Origin: Bacteroidales bacterium UBA1714
GTDB taxonomy: Bacteria > Bacteroidota > Bacteroidia > Bacteroidales > Paludibacteraceae
Direction: 5' to 3'
Assembly: GCA_002317295.1 (NCBI GenBank)
Contig: DCIY01000022.1
Coordinates: 69,188-133,187 of the forward strand
Length of the DNA stretch: 64,000 nucleotides
The notes beneath the pieces were generated by a model. It saw only the letters and a program-made list of their open reading frames with translations. It was not told the DNA's origin and ran no database searches. Position numbers and translations under genes: made by a program. Below are positions 1-10,100 of the stretch, in pieces. Every line of letters begins with the position of its first letter. Positions within the stretch are counted from its first letter, which is position 1.

Positions 1-1892
1 TCCATATAGGCTTCGCGAACATAGAAGTCCACCAAATCGTGTACACAGATAAAGTCGGCATTATCACCTACCTGCAGCAATCCCTGAGACAAACCGTAAT
101 GACGAACCGGAGTCACGCAGGCAGCTTTGAGCACATTCCACATAGGCAATCCCTGACGAATGCAGCGAACAACCATTTGGTCAATATAACCCAATATCAT
201 TTCGTCCGGATACTTATCATCTGAACAGAACATGATATGATCATTCGATTCCTTGAGCAACGGGGCTAATGCATCCAGATTGCAGGCTGCACTGCCTTCG
301 CGAATGAGAATATACATACCGGCTTTCAGTTTCTCCTGCGCCTCAGCCAGCGTCGACGATTCGTGATCTGATGATACACCGGCCGCTATATATGCAAGCA
401 GGTCCTCTCCGGTGAGTTGAGGGCAGTGACCATCCACCTGCTTTCCCAAATCCAATGCGGCCTGAATCTTGGCCATGACCTGTGGATCATGATTCAGCAC
501 TCCCGGTACATTCATCATTTCCGCCAAGCCAAACACTCGGTCATCTTCCATCATTTCGGCCACTTGGTGAGCATCCAATACGGCTCCTGCGGTTTCCAAA
601 TCGGTAGTAGGAACACAACTGGGGATACCAAACGCGATATGCATACGCACCTTGCTGGCGCTATCCATCATCAGTTGCACTCCTTTTTCACCCAGTACAT
701 TGGCAATCTCGTGCGGATCGGTTACGGCAGACAGTACGCCTTGGGTCACCGCAATATGGGCATAATGTTCGGGCATCAACAAGGTGGACTCAATATGCAC
801 ATGCGAATCCACAAATCCCGGTAAAATATAGTGAGCCCCTTCCGGAACCTGCGTTTCACGAATGGCCATAATTTTGCCATTGCGAATCTCTATCTCTCCA
901 TCATAAATGCGCTCATTCACCACATCTACAATGTGACCGAACTTGATTTGCACCCCATTTTGGGTAGTCAACAAACTCTCACGACGCTTCTTGTTTTTCT
1001 CCAACTGTTTTTTCAATCGTTGCTCCTGACGAATCAGCAGGTCTTCCTTACGACCGTCCCGACGCAACAGGTACTCCATATACTGATGCATCACCTGCTC
1101 AATGCGTTCGCGCGAAGCCACCCAACCCCAATCATCCGCAGCCGTAGAACGAAGCCAAGCCACCTGAGCCGAGGCGTTGACAAACAGACAAACGACAAAC
1201 AACATTACAGAGAACATGTTGCCCATGGCGAGGAAGAGAATAATGGAAGCGATATTATAGAGAATCCAACACATCCAGGCATCATTTTTCTTGTATATGA
1301 GCCAGAAGTTAGCCAGAATGGAAGATGCAATCGTAAAGGCAGAAGCCAGTTTAATACCGATATTATATTCCCAATCTCCCCGGTGTAAATCATCGGCCAT
1401 AATCCAAGTCGCTACCGCATAATCAAGTGCAACCAGCACCAGTCCGATAACGGCGGACCATACGGCAGGACGCGCTTTGAGAAACTGAGGAACCACCTTG
1501 TCTATTTTTTGCCGTTTCGGTTGCATCACCGCCTTGCGCCATTGCACCAAAGACACAATCTGGAACGGAATGAAGACCACTATATATAACAGGGTCAAGT
1601 CGTAACTGCCCTGCAGATAAAACTGCCAACTGAGCAGCAATGACATGATAATGCCGGGATAAAATCCCAGATAATTATTGGGGTTTTTGATGGTCAGCAC
1701 ATATGCTGTACCTAATATACTGGCAGGGATACCCACGATAAACGCGAGTTTATCCCATTGCAATAATTGTCCTTGTAGGGCAGGATTGTAGTGCTCCAGT
1801 AGTAGCAAAACCAAAAAGACGAGCACATAAATGGCCAACGACACAATAAACTGTCGGCCCAAATCCAGAAAGAGTTTTTTACGTGTGTTCAT
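1..1892 (-). CDS. PnuC-type transporter fused to adenine deaminase (partial, 3' end outside window)
   Basis: One frame stays open from an ATG at 1892 to the left edge (630 codons seen, no stop). Residues about 1-245 carry seven or eight hydrophobic segments and resemble PnuC transporters, which import nicotinamide riboside or related nucleosides and vitamins. Residues about 250-310 are a charged, probably helical linker. From about 311 the chain is adenine deaminase, the metal-dependent amidohydrolase that turns adenine into hypoxanthine and ammonia: metal-binding H364-V-H366-I-E, then DPHEIANVLGEKG, GLAEMM, DGHCP and IREGSAACNL, all in the order found in Ade. I checked codon continuity across the junction (nt 780-1300) and found no stop or frame change. 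In-frame ATGs at 1904 and 1913 are alternative starts. The fusion suggests uptake coupled to purine salvage; the transported substrate is unknown. Confidence 0.85.
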   Translation of the reverse strand, partial: MNTRKKLFLDLGRQFIVSLAIYVLVFLVLLLLEHYNPALQGQLLQWDKLAFIVGIPASILGTAYVLTIKNPNNYLGFYPGIIMSLLLSWQFYLQGSYDLTLLYIVVFIPFQIVSLVQWRKAVMQPKRQKIDKVVPQFLKARPAVWSAVIGLVLVALDYAVATWIMADDLHRGDWEYNIGIKLASAFTIASSILANFWLIYKKNDAWMCWILYNIASIILFLAMGNMFSVMLFVVCLFVNASAQVAWLRSTAADDWGWVASRERIEQVMHQYMEYLLRRDGRKEDLLIRQEQRLKKQLEKNKKRRESLLTTQNGVQIKFGHIVDVVNERIYDGEIEIRNGKIMAIRETQVPEGAHYILPGFVDSHVHIESTLLMPEHYAHIAVTQGVLSAVTDPHEIANVLGEKGVQLMMDSASKVRMHIAFGIPSCVPTTDLETAGAVLDAHQVAEMMEDDRVFGLAEMMNVPGVLNHDPQVMAKIQAALDLGKQVDGHCPQLTGEDLLAYIAAGVSSDHESSTLAEAQEKLKAGMYILIREGSAACNLDALAPLLKESNDHIMFCSDDKYPDEMILGYIDQMVVRCIRQGLPMWNVLKAACVTPVRHYGLSQGLLQVGDNADFICVHDLVDFYVREAYM

Positions 1893-1945
1893 ACGCGCGC
1901 ACATCACGTGCATGTATTTTAATTTAGGTGTACCTGATGGATATA

Positions 1946-1978
1946 TAATAAGGGCGAGCTACATAGCCCGCCCTTATA
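1946..1978 (-). terminator. Rho-independent terminator after rpmE2
   Basis: An inverted repeat (AAGGGCG..GCT, loop, AGC..CGCCCTT, one internal mismatch) lies 14 nt after the rpmE2 stop. On the minus strand it is followed by TTATTATATAT. It separates the ribosomal genes from the pnuC-ade fusion, though readthrough is possible because only about 50 nt separate it from the next start. Confidence 0.7.
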
Positions 1979-1991
1979 AGTAAACAGCAGA

Positions 1992-2246
1992 TTACTTGCG
2001 TTTGCGATCGCCGTAACGGCTCATGAACTTATCCACACGACCTGCGGTGTCCACCAATTTGGACTTGCCGGTATAGAATGGGTGAGAAGTGTTCGAAATT
2101 TCGAGCTTAATCAACGGATAAGTGGTACCTTCGATTTCAATCGAATCCTTCGTAGCAGCGCAAGAGCGGCTGAAGAACTGTGTACCATCTGACATATCTT
2201 TGAAAACTACAATGCGGTAGTTATCGGGATGAATACCTTGTTTCAT
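1992..2246 (-). CDS. rpmE2: Ribosomal protein L31 type B
   Basis: 84 residues starting [17 protein letters not shown], the typical N-terminus of the zinc-free (type B) L31, with the conserved HPFYTGK segment and a basic tail. L31 sits on the 50S subunit near the central protuberance and bridges to 30S. The longer frame upstream (to 2318) is rejected because the family always starts at this Met; the start is preceded by an A-rich tract, as usual in Bacteroidota. It lies 94 bp downstream of rplI and may be partly read from the S6-S18-L9 operon. Confidence 0.95.
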   Translation of the reverse strand: MKQGIHPDNYRIVVFKDMSDGTQFFSRSCAATKDSIEIEGTTYPLIKLEISNTSHPFYTGKSKLVDTAGRVDKFMSRYGDRKRK

Positions 2247-2340
2247 AAAAAAACTTTGTTTTTTTCTGGAGCTTTGGCTTTGTCGAGTTGCGTAAGTAAA
2301 CTTACATTCGACTTGCACAAACCTTCATACATTAATTAAT

Positions 2341-2781
2341 TTATTCAGCTACGACATTGAGTTTAATCTCTGCCTTCACCTCGCGATGCAGTTTGGCAAC
2401 AGCTATAGCCTCACCCAACTCCTTAACAGGTTCAATGGAGATGATCTTCTTATCAATATTCAGACCCATAGCCTCAAGAGCCTGGGCAATCTCAGCGGTA
2501 GTTACGGTACCGAAGATCTTACCATCCTCGTTTGCCTTCACTTTCACTTCGAGCGTAACAGCAGCCAATTTCTCTGCCAAAGCCTGAGCATCTGCCAATG
2601 CTTGAGCGATCTTCTTCGCCTGTTGTTTGAGATTCTCAGCCAAAATCTTCTTATTGCTTTCGTTGGCAATAATGGCCATCTTGTTAGGGATCAAATAGTT
2701 GCGTCCGTAACCATCTTTAACCTTAACGATATCGTTTTTGTAGCCTAAGTTTGCTACGTCTTGAATCAATATAATTTCCAT
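2341..2781 (-). CDS. rplI: Ribosomal protein L9
   Basis: 146 residues. The N-terminal rRNA-binding domain shows the L9 signature (MEIILIQDVANLGYKNDIV, then VKDGYGRNYLIP), followed by the long connecting helix rich in Lys, Ala and Gln (about residues 45-75) and the C-terminal domain (KIFGTVTTAEIAQAL). Normal length for the family. Third gene of the rpsF-rpsR-rplI operon; a 44-bp spacer with a 7-bp tandem repeat separates it from rpsR. Confidence 0.97.
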   Translation of the reverse strand: MEIILIQDVANLGYKNDIVKVKDGYGRNYLIPNKMAIIANESNKKILAENLKQQAKKIAQALADAQALAEKLAAVTLEVKVKANEDGKIFGTVTTAEIAQALEAMGLNIDKKIISIEPVKELGEAIAVAKLHREVKAEIKLNVVAE

Positions 2782-2793
2782 AATCTTAAATTT

Positions 2794-2814
2794 TGAATTG
2801 TGAATTGTGAATTC
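2794..2814. repeat. 7-bp tandem repeat TGAATTG x3
   Basis: Two perfect copies of TGAATTG and one variant (TGAATTC) fill the middle of the rpsR-rplI spacer. One member of the family of short-period arrays seen through the window. Confidence 0.75.
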
Positions 2815-2825
2815 TGCATTTTAAA

Positions 2826-3086
2826 TTACTTCATCATATCGGTTACGTATGGCAGTAATGCCAAATGACGAGCTTTCTTAACAGCCTGAGCCACCTTGCG
2901 TTGATACTTCAGACTTGTACCGGTGATACGACGAGGAAGAATCTTACCTTGTTCGTTCAAGAACTTCTTGAGGAACTCAGGATCCTTGTAGTCGATGTAC
3001 TTGATACCGCTCTTAAGGAAACGGCAATACTTTTTCTTCTTCTCAGCATTCTGTTGCGGAGTAAGATAACGAACTTCATCTGCCAT
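2826..3086 (-). CDS. rpsR: Ribosomal protein S18
   Basis: 86 residues with the S18 core: [15 protein letters not shown], then [12 protein letters not shown] and [21 protein letters not shown]18 binds 16S rRNA as a heterodimer with S6 on the platform of the 30S subunit. It starts 2 nt after the rpsF stop, so the two partners are very probably translated in a coupled way. Confidence 0.97.
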   Translation of the reverse strand: MADEVRYLTPQQNAEKKKKYCRFLKSGIKYIDYKDPEFLKKFLNEQGKILPRRITGTSLKYQRKVAQAVKKARHLALLPYVTDMMK

Positions 3087-3088
3087 AA

Positions 3089-3454
3089 TTAAGCCTCCTC
3101 TACATTAGCGGGTTCAACTTGTGCCGTTTTTGCATGACGGCGTTTTTCTGCATACTCAAATGCATACTTGTCCAGACGGGTGGTCAAGAAACGGATCACC
3201 TTCTCGTCACGACGGAATGCAGTCTCGAGTGTTTCGACAATAGCGGGCTCTCCATCAAATTGAAGGATTGAATAGAAACCCGTGGTCTTGCCTTGGATAG
3301 GGTAAGCTAATTTCTTCAAACCCCACTCCTCACGGTTCAGGATGGCGCATCCGTTGTCCTTGAGAAGGTTCTCGAATTTGTCTACCGCTTCCTTCATCTG
3401 TGCCTCAGACAAAACGGGAGTTAAAACGAAAGCGGCTTCGTAATGATTAAACAT
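3089..3454 (-). CDS. rpsF: Ribosomal protein S6
   Basis: 121 residues, beginning [17 protein letters not shown], the usual S6 start, with the conserved [22 protein letters not shown] region and a Glu-rich C-terminus. First gene of the S6-S18-L9 operon. A consensus Bacteroidota promoter lies about 100 bp upstream (3552-3583). Confidence 0.97.
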   Translation of the reverse strand: MFNHYEAAFVLTPVLSEAQMKEAVDKFENLLKDNGCAILNREEWGLKKLAYPIQGKTTGFYSILQFDGEPAIVETLETAFRRDEKVIRFLTTRLDKYAFEYAEKRRHAKTAQVEPANVEEA

Positions 3455-3551
3455 AAAAATTGTTTGGTTTAAATTAATAATTTATACTTTTCGGACGTTC
3501 CAAATTCATTGGATTCTCCTTCCTTCTTCACCTAAACGGCGAAAAAGCGTG

Positions 3552-3583
3552 CAAAATTACAACTTTTTTTTGAAATCTGCAAA
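3552..3583 (-). promoter_or_regulatory. Promoter of rpsF-rpsR-rplI
   Basis: On the minus strand TTTG (3583-3580), 20 nt, then TAATTTTG (3559-3552): an exact match to the Bacteroidota sigma-ABfr -33/-7 consensus. It implies an untranslated leader of roughly 90 nt before rpsF, long enough for autogenous control, though I see no clear hairpin to assign. Confidence 0.8.
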
Positions 3584-3602
3584 TTTTTCTTCAAAAAAGT
3601 GT

Positions 3603-3642
3603 CAAAAAAACGAAAGCAAGGCGACCACTTGGGTCACCTCGC
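3603..3642 (-). terminator. Terminator of the 30-kb operon
   Basis: Stem GCGAGGTGACC / GGTCGCCTTGC (11 bp, two G-T pairs) with a 5-nt loop, followed on the minus strand by TTTCGTTTTTTT. It lies 30 nt after the stop of the last gene (3674) and is the only strong terminator I see in the 30-kb gene series. Confidence 0.85.
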
Positions 3643-3673
3643 TGTTCTGTAAACCTGGCCATTGGCCAATCCC

Positions 3674-4141
3674 TTATTTCCAGGTAGGAACAAAGCCTTC
3701 GGTGTTGGAACCGAGAATGGCGTTGTCCTGATAGGGAATAGGTTGGGACGTGTACGTTCCACCTTGAGCGGTGGAGTAATAACGCAGGGTAAACTGCAAT
3801 TTACTCAAATCCGTGTCCGATGAAGTGGCAAAAACCACCAAGTTGAAGCGCCACTTATTCTCAGCATCCTTGAACGCAGAGACAACACCACGGCACTCCT
3901 CGCCCACAAACGCAGCGAGGAGGTCGTTTTCCTGCACGGCGGCAGGTACACCATATTGGTCTACCATTACCGCCATTTGACTCAAGGAAAGATTACCGAC
4001 TGTTACCCATGAAGGTTTGTCCCCAAATACACAGGTGCCATAAACGGCCATATCATAGGGATTGGAAGTGACACAGTCCACCTCCGGCTTGCAGGCCGTA
4101 AAGGCCAGAGCCATGATGCAAAAAATCAAGATTTTTTTCAT
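3674..4141 (-). CDS. Small lipoprotein related to a domain of the giant proteins
   Basis: 155 residues. Signal peptide MKKILIFCIMALA followed by F-T-A-C, a lipobox-like cleavage site with Cys17. The body contains D-L-L-A-A-F-V-G-E-E-C-R-G-V (about residues 72-85) and ends with a beta-rich segment. The same core occurs in both giant proteins as D-K-V-A-A-F-I-x-x-E-C-V-G-V-A (about residue 3465 of the upstream neighbour), so this is a free-standing version of that domain. It is the last gene of the operon, 36 bp after the giant gene and before the terminator. Its signal peptide is nearly identical to that of the lipase-like gene at 19442-21940. Function unknown. Confidence 0.8.
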   Translation of the reverse strand: MKKILIFCIMALAFTACKPEVDCVTSNPYDMAVYGTCVFGDKPSWVTVGNLSLSQMAVMVDQYGVPAAVQENDLLAAFVGEECRGVVSAFKDAENKWRFNLVVFATSSDTDLSKLQFTLRYYSTAQGGTYTSQPIPYQDNAILGSNTEGFVPTWK

Positions 4142-4177
4142 ATTGATGAATGATCGCCCTAAAAGGGCTATTGATGA

Positions 4178-7100
4178 TTACATTTTAATTATTTTCTTAT
4201 TGCCTTGGATGAGGACGCGGTGGGTGGCGGCATCCAGATAGTCATACTTGAGACCGAGGATGTCGTATACCGGTGCATTCTCACCTACTCCACTGAAGTC
4301 AATCAGATACGGATGCTCTACCGTTCCGGCCTGACCTTCGGCGTCATACTTGAGACCCTGTGAGGTCACTGCTACCACTTCGCCATCACGCACCTTGGCA
4401 AACTGAACGGTCTCACCCGCATTGGCGTGCAGGCTGACAAAGAAGAGGTTATCCGTCGCCTCACTGACAGCCACCACCTGTTTACCTACCATGGCGAGCA
4501 GGATATCACCCTCTTGCATATCGCCATCGGCGAATGCAGCGATGATTGGCATCATCGTAGGCGATTGATTGGACTGCGTCCTATTGATGATTGATGATTG
4601 ATGATTTTCTTCGCGGGCGGGAGCGGTGGTAGTGGTAGTGTTCGTGAATGTGAGAGTGAGAGCGTCGCGCAGGCCATTGCGGCGAACGAAGTAACCTTCG
4701 CCCGGACGCAGGTACTCGAGCGAACCTACCCATGTGCCATCGGCCGTAGCAATGGCAAAGTCCTCATAACCCTTGATAATCGTACCTGCAGGAGCCTTGT
4801 CGCTGCCCGGTACAAAGTCACCGAGGGTTTGACGAATGGCCATGGACTTATCACTCAGATAAGCCATTTGCGCCCATTCGGACTGAGTAAAGTCGAGGGT
4901 GACGGTTGGATCCGCATAGAGCGAACCGGACACCTCTACATGGGCTGCATTCTGGGCATAGATCGGATAGACATTATCCTTGAGGATATCCATATCATCC
5001 AGCGTAGCATCCCAAGTACCATTGGACTGGAACGTAGCAAAGGTGTTATCAAACGGTGTACGGAAGATATCGTCTTGGGTGAACTGTTTCTGGTTGGAGA
5101 ACAGGTTGTTCAAGCCCTTGTCGGCAAACGGATCCACATAGAGCGATACCCAGTTCCAACCCGGATTGAGAGCAATGGTTTGTACACGCATCTCGTGTGC
5201 ACGCAATTCCACCGGAGTATCTGCCCCTACGAAGCTCTTGGCTGCAAAGGTCACTTCAGGATTAGCCTCCAGAATGTAGGTAGAACCGGTCAATGCGCTC
5301 CACAGACGGAACTCTACTGCCTGACCTGCCAAATCGGCTTTGCCATGGATGGTCAGGTAGAGATGGGAAGTATTGGCCAACGCATCTACCGACAGATTGG
5401 CTACGCCGACACATTCATTATGGATAAAGGCAGCCACTTTGTCCTTAGGACACATATCCACCACCCAATTACCTTGTTCCTGTTTCTTCACCTGAGCGAT
5501 GATGTTCATCGACTGGTTGTAAGCAGGATCGGTTGTGGTTTGCCAATCAGGAGCCTGAGCCACCACAGTGATATAAATAGGCAGTGCGGAACAGAGACCA
5601 TCTTCGTCTATGAGGTTGACGGTGGCATGATATACACCCGGTGCCAGGCCATCGGAGATGGTGATGGTGGTAGCCATAGTACCCAGCGGAGCGATCGTTC
5701 CCATGGTTTGTCCGAGGGTGATATAAGGACAGGTGCAATCGAGTGTATAACTCAGTTCGCGACCGGAAGCATTCTTAAACGCAGCTGCAATGGTGGTACC
5801 GCTTCCATAAGACAGCACCACTACACGCGGATCGACAGTCCAAGTGAGCACATTGCGATTGACATAGGTGGTCCACATTTGAGCGTTGGACATCGGGTTA
5901 CCATTGAGGTCCTCTACGCGACGAACAATCAGACAGACGTGCTGGTTGTTGATTTCAGCGTTGGTCTTGTTGATCGTAATCTGCAACTCGTTGTCAGTGG
6001 ATTTCCATGTGAATGGCAGGTTCTCAATGCCGGTAGCAGAGCGTACCGGAGAGATGACCTTATTATCAGCCGTTACGAGCGCAGGGTTAATGACCGTATC
6101 CCCAGCGATCTCACCTGTGGATTCTACAATCACCTGGTTGAGCGGAGAGAAGGTGGTGTACATGGTACCTTGAGCGTTCATGGCCTCCTGCTCAAACGGC
6201 AGGTAGATCTGTAACTCTTTCTCCTTACCCGTCAGTCCGGCATTATAATACGTCTTAATATAACTTGCAGGCAGGGCCATGGACCACATCTGTACCTGGT
6301 CGATATGACAAGCCATAGCGGCGTCGCCATAGACGATACTGGAACCTGCTACACCGCCAATATTGTTGGCATCCAGTTGGTTCACCAATGCACCGTCGAT
6401 AAAGAGCGAAGCCTTGTTCTGAGCATGGTTGACACTGACTGCCAGATAGTGCCAATTACCATCGCTTGCGTAGTCATTCTCATCGCCAAAGGCCACTTGT
6501 TGACCTTCGCTGATCAAGTACAGCACGCCATCGATAAAGCGGATACGCACTTTGTCCTTACCTGTTTCTTCGAGGGCATCGCCACCGGCAGCAAACAGAT
6601 TGGCATCGCCATCAAGGGCATCGGCCTTGAAGTAGAAGGAGATGGTAAAGTCCTCACGACTATTGCGCGTGTACTTGAGTGCCTGATCATAGAGAATGTT
6701 CATGGTCTTGTGGTCAAGCGCCACACTATAGCCATCGGGCAATGACCAGCTCACATCGGTGAGGTAGAGTGTCGCACCATTGGACAAATCCTTCACCTCT
6801 GTGCCACTGGCTTCGTCTGCAGGCCAATAAGCCAAGAGGTTGGCCTCATTGGAGGAGAGACGTTTCTTGTACTTGGAAGTCATCTCGTACAGGTTGAGTG
6901 CCTTAGACCACAGACGGATATTATTCATCTTACCCTTCATGTTATAGCCCATATATACCGGTCCATTGGCATGGCAGACAGGATGTATATCCTTGCTGGC
7001 ATCGATTACATCTGCCTCCTGCTCACTGACGTAGAAATGCACCGTACTGTCAGCAATGGTATACACCATACCCACATGGGTCATGGCGGAGGTGAGATTG

Positions 7101-10100
7101 ATACCATAAGTCTGCTGCAAGGGTTTGGAATAGACTTTCTGTGAGTTAGTTGCAAAGATGAGTTGATCTTCTTGCGGAATATAACCAAAGGCCATCTTCT
7201 TGCTGAAATCGGCACTATATACATCGTGGATAAGCAGGAAGGCAATCGTATCGGTTGCATCTGCATCCACCTTGACCATAGCTTCCATAGAGAAGTCCAT
7301 GGCGTTGAGTACACGATCCACTTCCGTTATGGCTTGTTGACTAAGGTTACCCGAGAAATACAAGGCAACGGAATTGTCCACATCGGAGTTGTTGGTATAA
7401 CCCTGCACCGAGAAGTTGGCCGTTTCGTCGAGGTAGTTGTAAGCAATCGGCTCGGTAAACGGCAGGGAGATGACATCGTCAAAGCTGAGGATACCGTCCA
7501 CGGGTTTGGGCAGGCCAAACACTTCGGGACAACGGGTATCTTTGGTTCCACTGATGACGGATGAGTAACGTGTGGTATAGCCATTACCCAAGCGGCAGAA
7601 CGATACGGCACGCAGGTCGTACTTTTGCTCTACAGGATCCTGTTCGCCATAGAAGCGGATATTGGCTATCCTGCCTTCGGTGGTAATCATGGCCTTGGTA
7701 CCCGTAGCACGATCATACAGGCTGTCGGATACAAAGTACGAACACTGGTTCACCCACTGATCTTCGCCGTCGGTCTGACGCTTGTATTGGAGTTCGATAT
7801 GGTCGAAGTTATCGTACTTGGTCGTTGAGAATCCTTCGATTTGCACCCCAATATAGTACTTACCATCCTCATCCTTCTGACTGAGGGTATTGATGAGGAA
7901 GTTCTGAGCCGGTAGGGTCAGATTCACCGGTGTAGAAGTCGGCAGGTAGTAGATATTGATAGCTGCCTCATCGATGATGGATTGCGATTTATCCGACAAC
8001 GTCAGCACAATATTCTCGTAGTCATACGGTTTGCCACCGCGCTCTACTTCGAGGGTCTTGGTAATGGCCTGACCCGGACGCAGACTGTACTCCAATCCGT
8101 TACCCAGTGCCTGACCATCCACAAAGATTTTGGCACCATACGGGTTGGTATTTTCTTTCACTTTCAGCACCATAACGGCGGGTTCACCTTCGTAGGAAGA
8201 GATCATCTCCGTCTCGTTGGTCAGACGCAGGGTGAAGACTGCTTTCTCGTCCTGAGGCGTGTTATGCGCCACAGGGTTCTCCACATAGATCTGCGGGTTA
8301 TCGATACGGATGGTACGTGTACCCAAAGGCAGGCGTTCACCATCGGGCTTGTAGAAGAAGGTGGAGTCGGCATCGAGCCATGGATGATGGGTCGCACCAC
8401 TGCGCATCACATAGATATAACTGTGTACCGTGGAGTTGCTGTCCACCATTTGGATGGAACCCGAAGATTCTATATCCAGCAGACTGCCATCTGTAGTTCC
8501 CGATTCATAACTGTTGATATCACCCTTCAGATATACCGGAACAGATAGTACAGACTTATCACTCTCATGGTAGATATCGATATCGAAATAACTGTTGTCC
8601 GTAGCCGTAATCGTATAACCCGAGCCACCGGTAGAAGCCACGTAGTCGGTGTATACATTCGAACCCGTAGAAGATTGTTGGTAACTGATATTGATACTCC
8701 AAACTAATCCATAGCCGGACACGCCCGTACTGTTTCCGGAATTGCCTCCGTCACCATCCGCTTTGCGAGGTGTACGAGCAGGGGCTGAGATATCTTCGAA
8801 GTCGCCCAGGTCATCTTTATAAAAATTATTTCCATCGTTTATATCTGCCTGGTTAGCATTTGGATCATTGACAGTCGGTGCACCATTTGTAGGAAGACTG
8901 ATCTTAGGTGTATTGTTTTCGCTGGCGCCTGCACCGACACTCCATGTCACGGGTTTGGATCCTTCTTGCGTGCGGTAGCGGTAATAGGTAAACGCATCTT
9001 CGCTATGCTCTATCGTCGTACCGGCCACGCTGTAGGCATGGTCAGGGGTACCTTCCATGGCATCTATCTTGATTTTCTCGTTGGCGGCAATCAACTGTTG
9101 CCAAGCGGCAATCTGTTCGTTGAGCATCTTCACCGTATCCTGAACCACCGACGAGGTAGACGGACAGTAACAACTGTAACCATTACCATTCGGGTAATAA
9201 ACGATACGCCCTAATTGAGCACACATCTTCTGGGCCTCATCTGCATCCTTGGCGATTCGGAAGGCTTCGTCACGACGCGCCTCAAGCGAAGGAATGAGCG
9301 TATTGATGATATGCTCCTGCGTGTAGGCAAAGAGGCGTTCTGTACCCATTGCACAGGTAGTACCATTGCAAATGGCCAGATAGGTGGGTTCACCCTTGGC
9401 ATTGCGACCCTTGCTCACCAACTTGACGACACCACCCTCAACAGCAGGACGAACCAGTGCCCAGCACATACTGTCCAGCACAGAGAGCGTCTTGTAGTGG
9501 TAGATATCCATCGTGCTGATATTACCCAAGTAGATATCCGCCATGGCACCCTGATCTTTGGGGTCGGCGGAAGTAGAAAGTCTATCCTTGAGTTGCATGG
9601 TCATTTCACCATCCAACATGGTGGAATTATTGGTCAACGTAAAGTTAACATTGGCATTCACCTTCACGGTATAGTTGGCATTCTGTTGGACAGCCAGACC
9701 TATCGAACTGGCGATACCGCAACCGACGCTGTAACTGGTTCTCAATATATCCATGGTCGTGGCTGACAGATGATGTGCCCACGAGTAAGTGGTACCTGCC
9801 TCGCGATAAGCATACGAATTGGCACCATACGGGTCACGGATATAATCAATAATGGTAGGCATACTCTCGTAAGCCGTAGCCACTTCTATACCAAAGTCTT
9901 TTTCTCCGGTCACAAAACCTGCAATGACATCCGATTCGTAGTGATAGCCGTTGATCTCCACCGAGGCACTGAGGTAGCGCAAAGCATCCTCTTCGGTCAT
10001 GGTAAAGGTGGTATTGTTGGGCTGAACGACAAAGGTAGCACAGCCCAATTCGTTGAGTGTCAACCCATCTTTTTGCACCCCATTACTGCTATTCAGACCA

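Noticed and set aside
2247..2318. Longer N-terminus for L31
   Set aside because: The family starts at MKQGIHP; the extra 24 residues have no counterpart and the region is a leader.
4598..6214. 538-codon plus-strand frame opposite giant gene 1
   Set aside because: Antisense shadow of the giant gene; no domain, no start context, rich in His, Arg and Ile as expected from reversed codons. The same holds for the long frames at 9770-12280 and 13628-15703.
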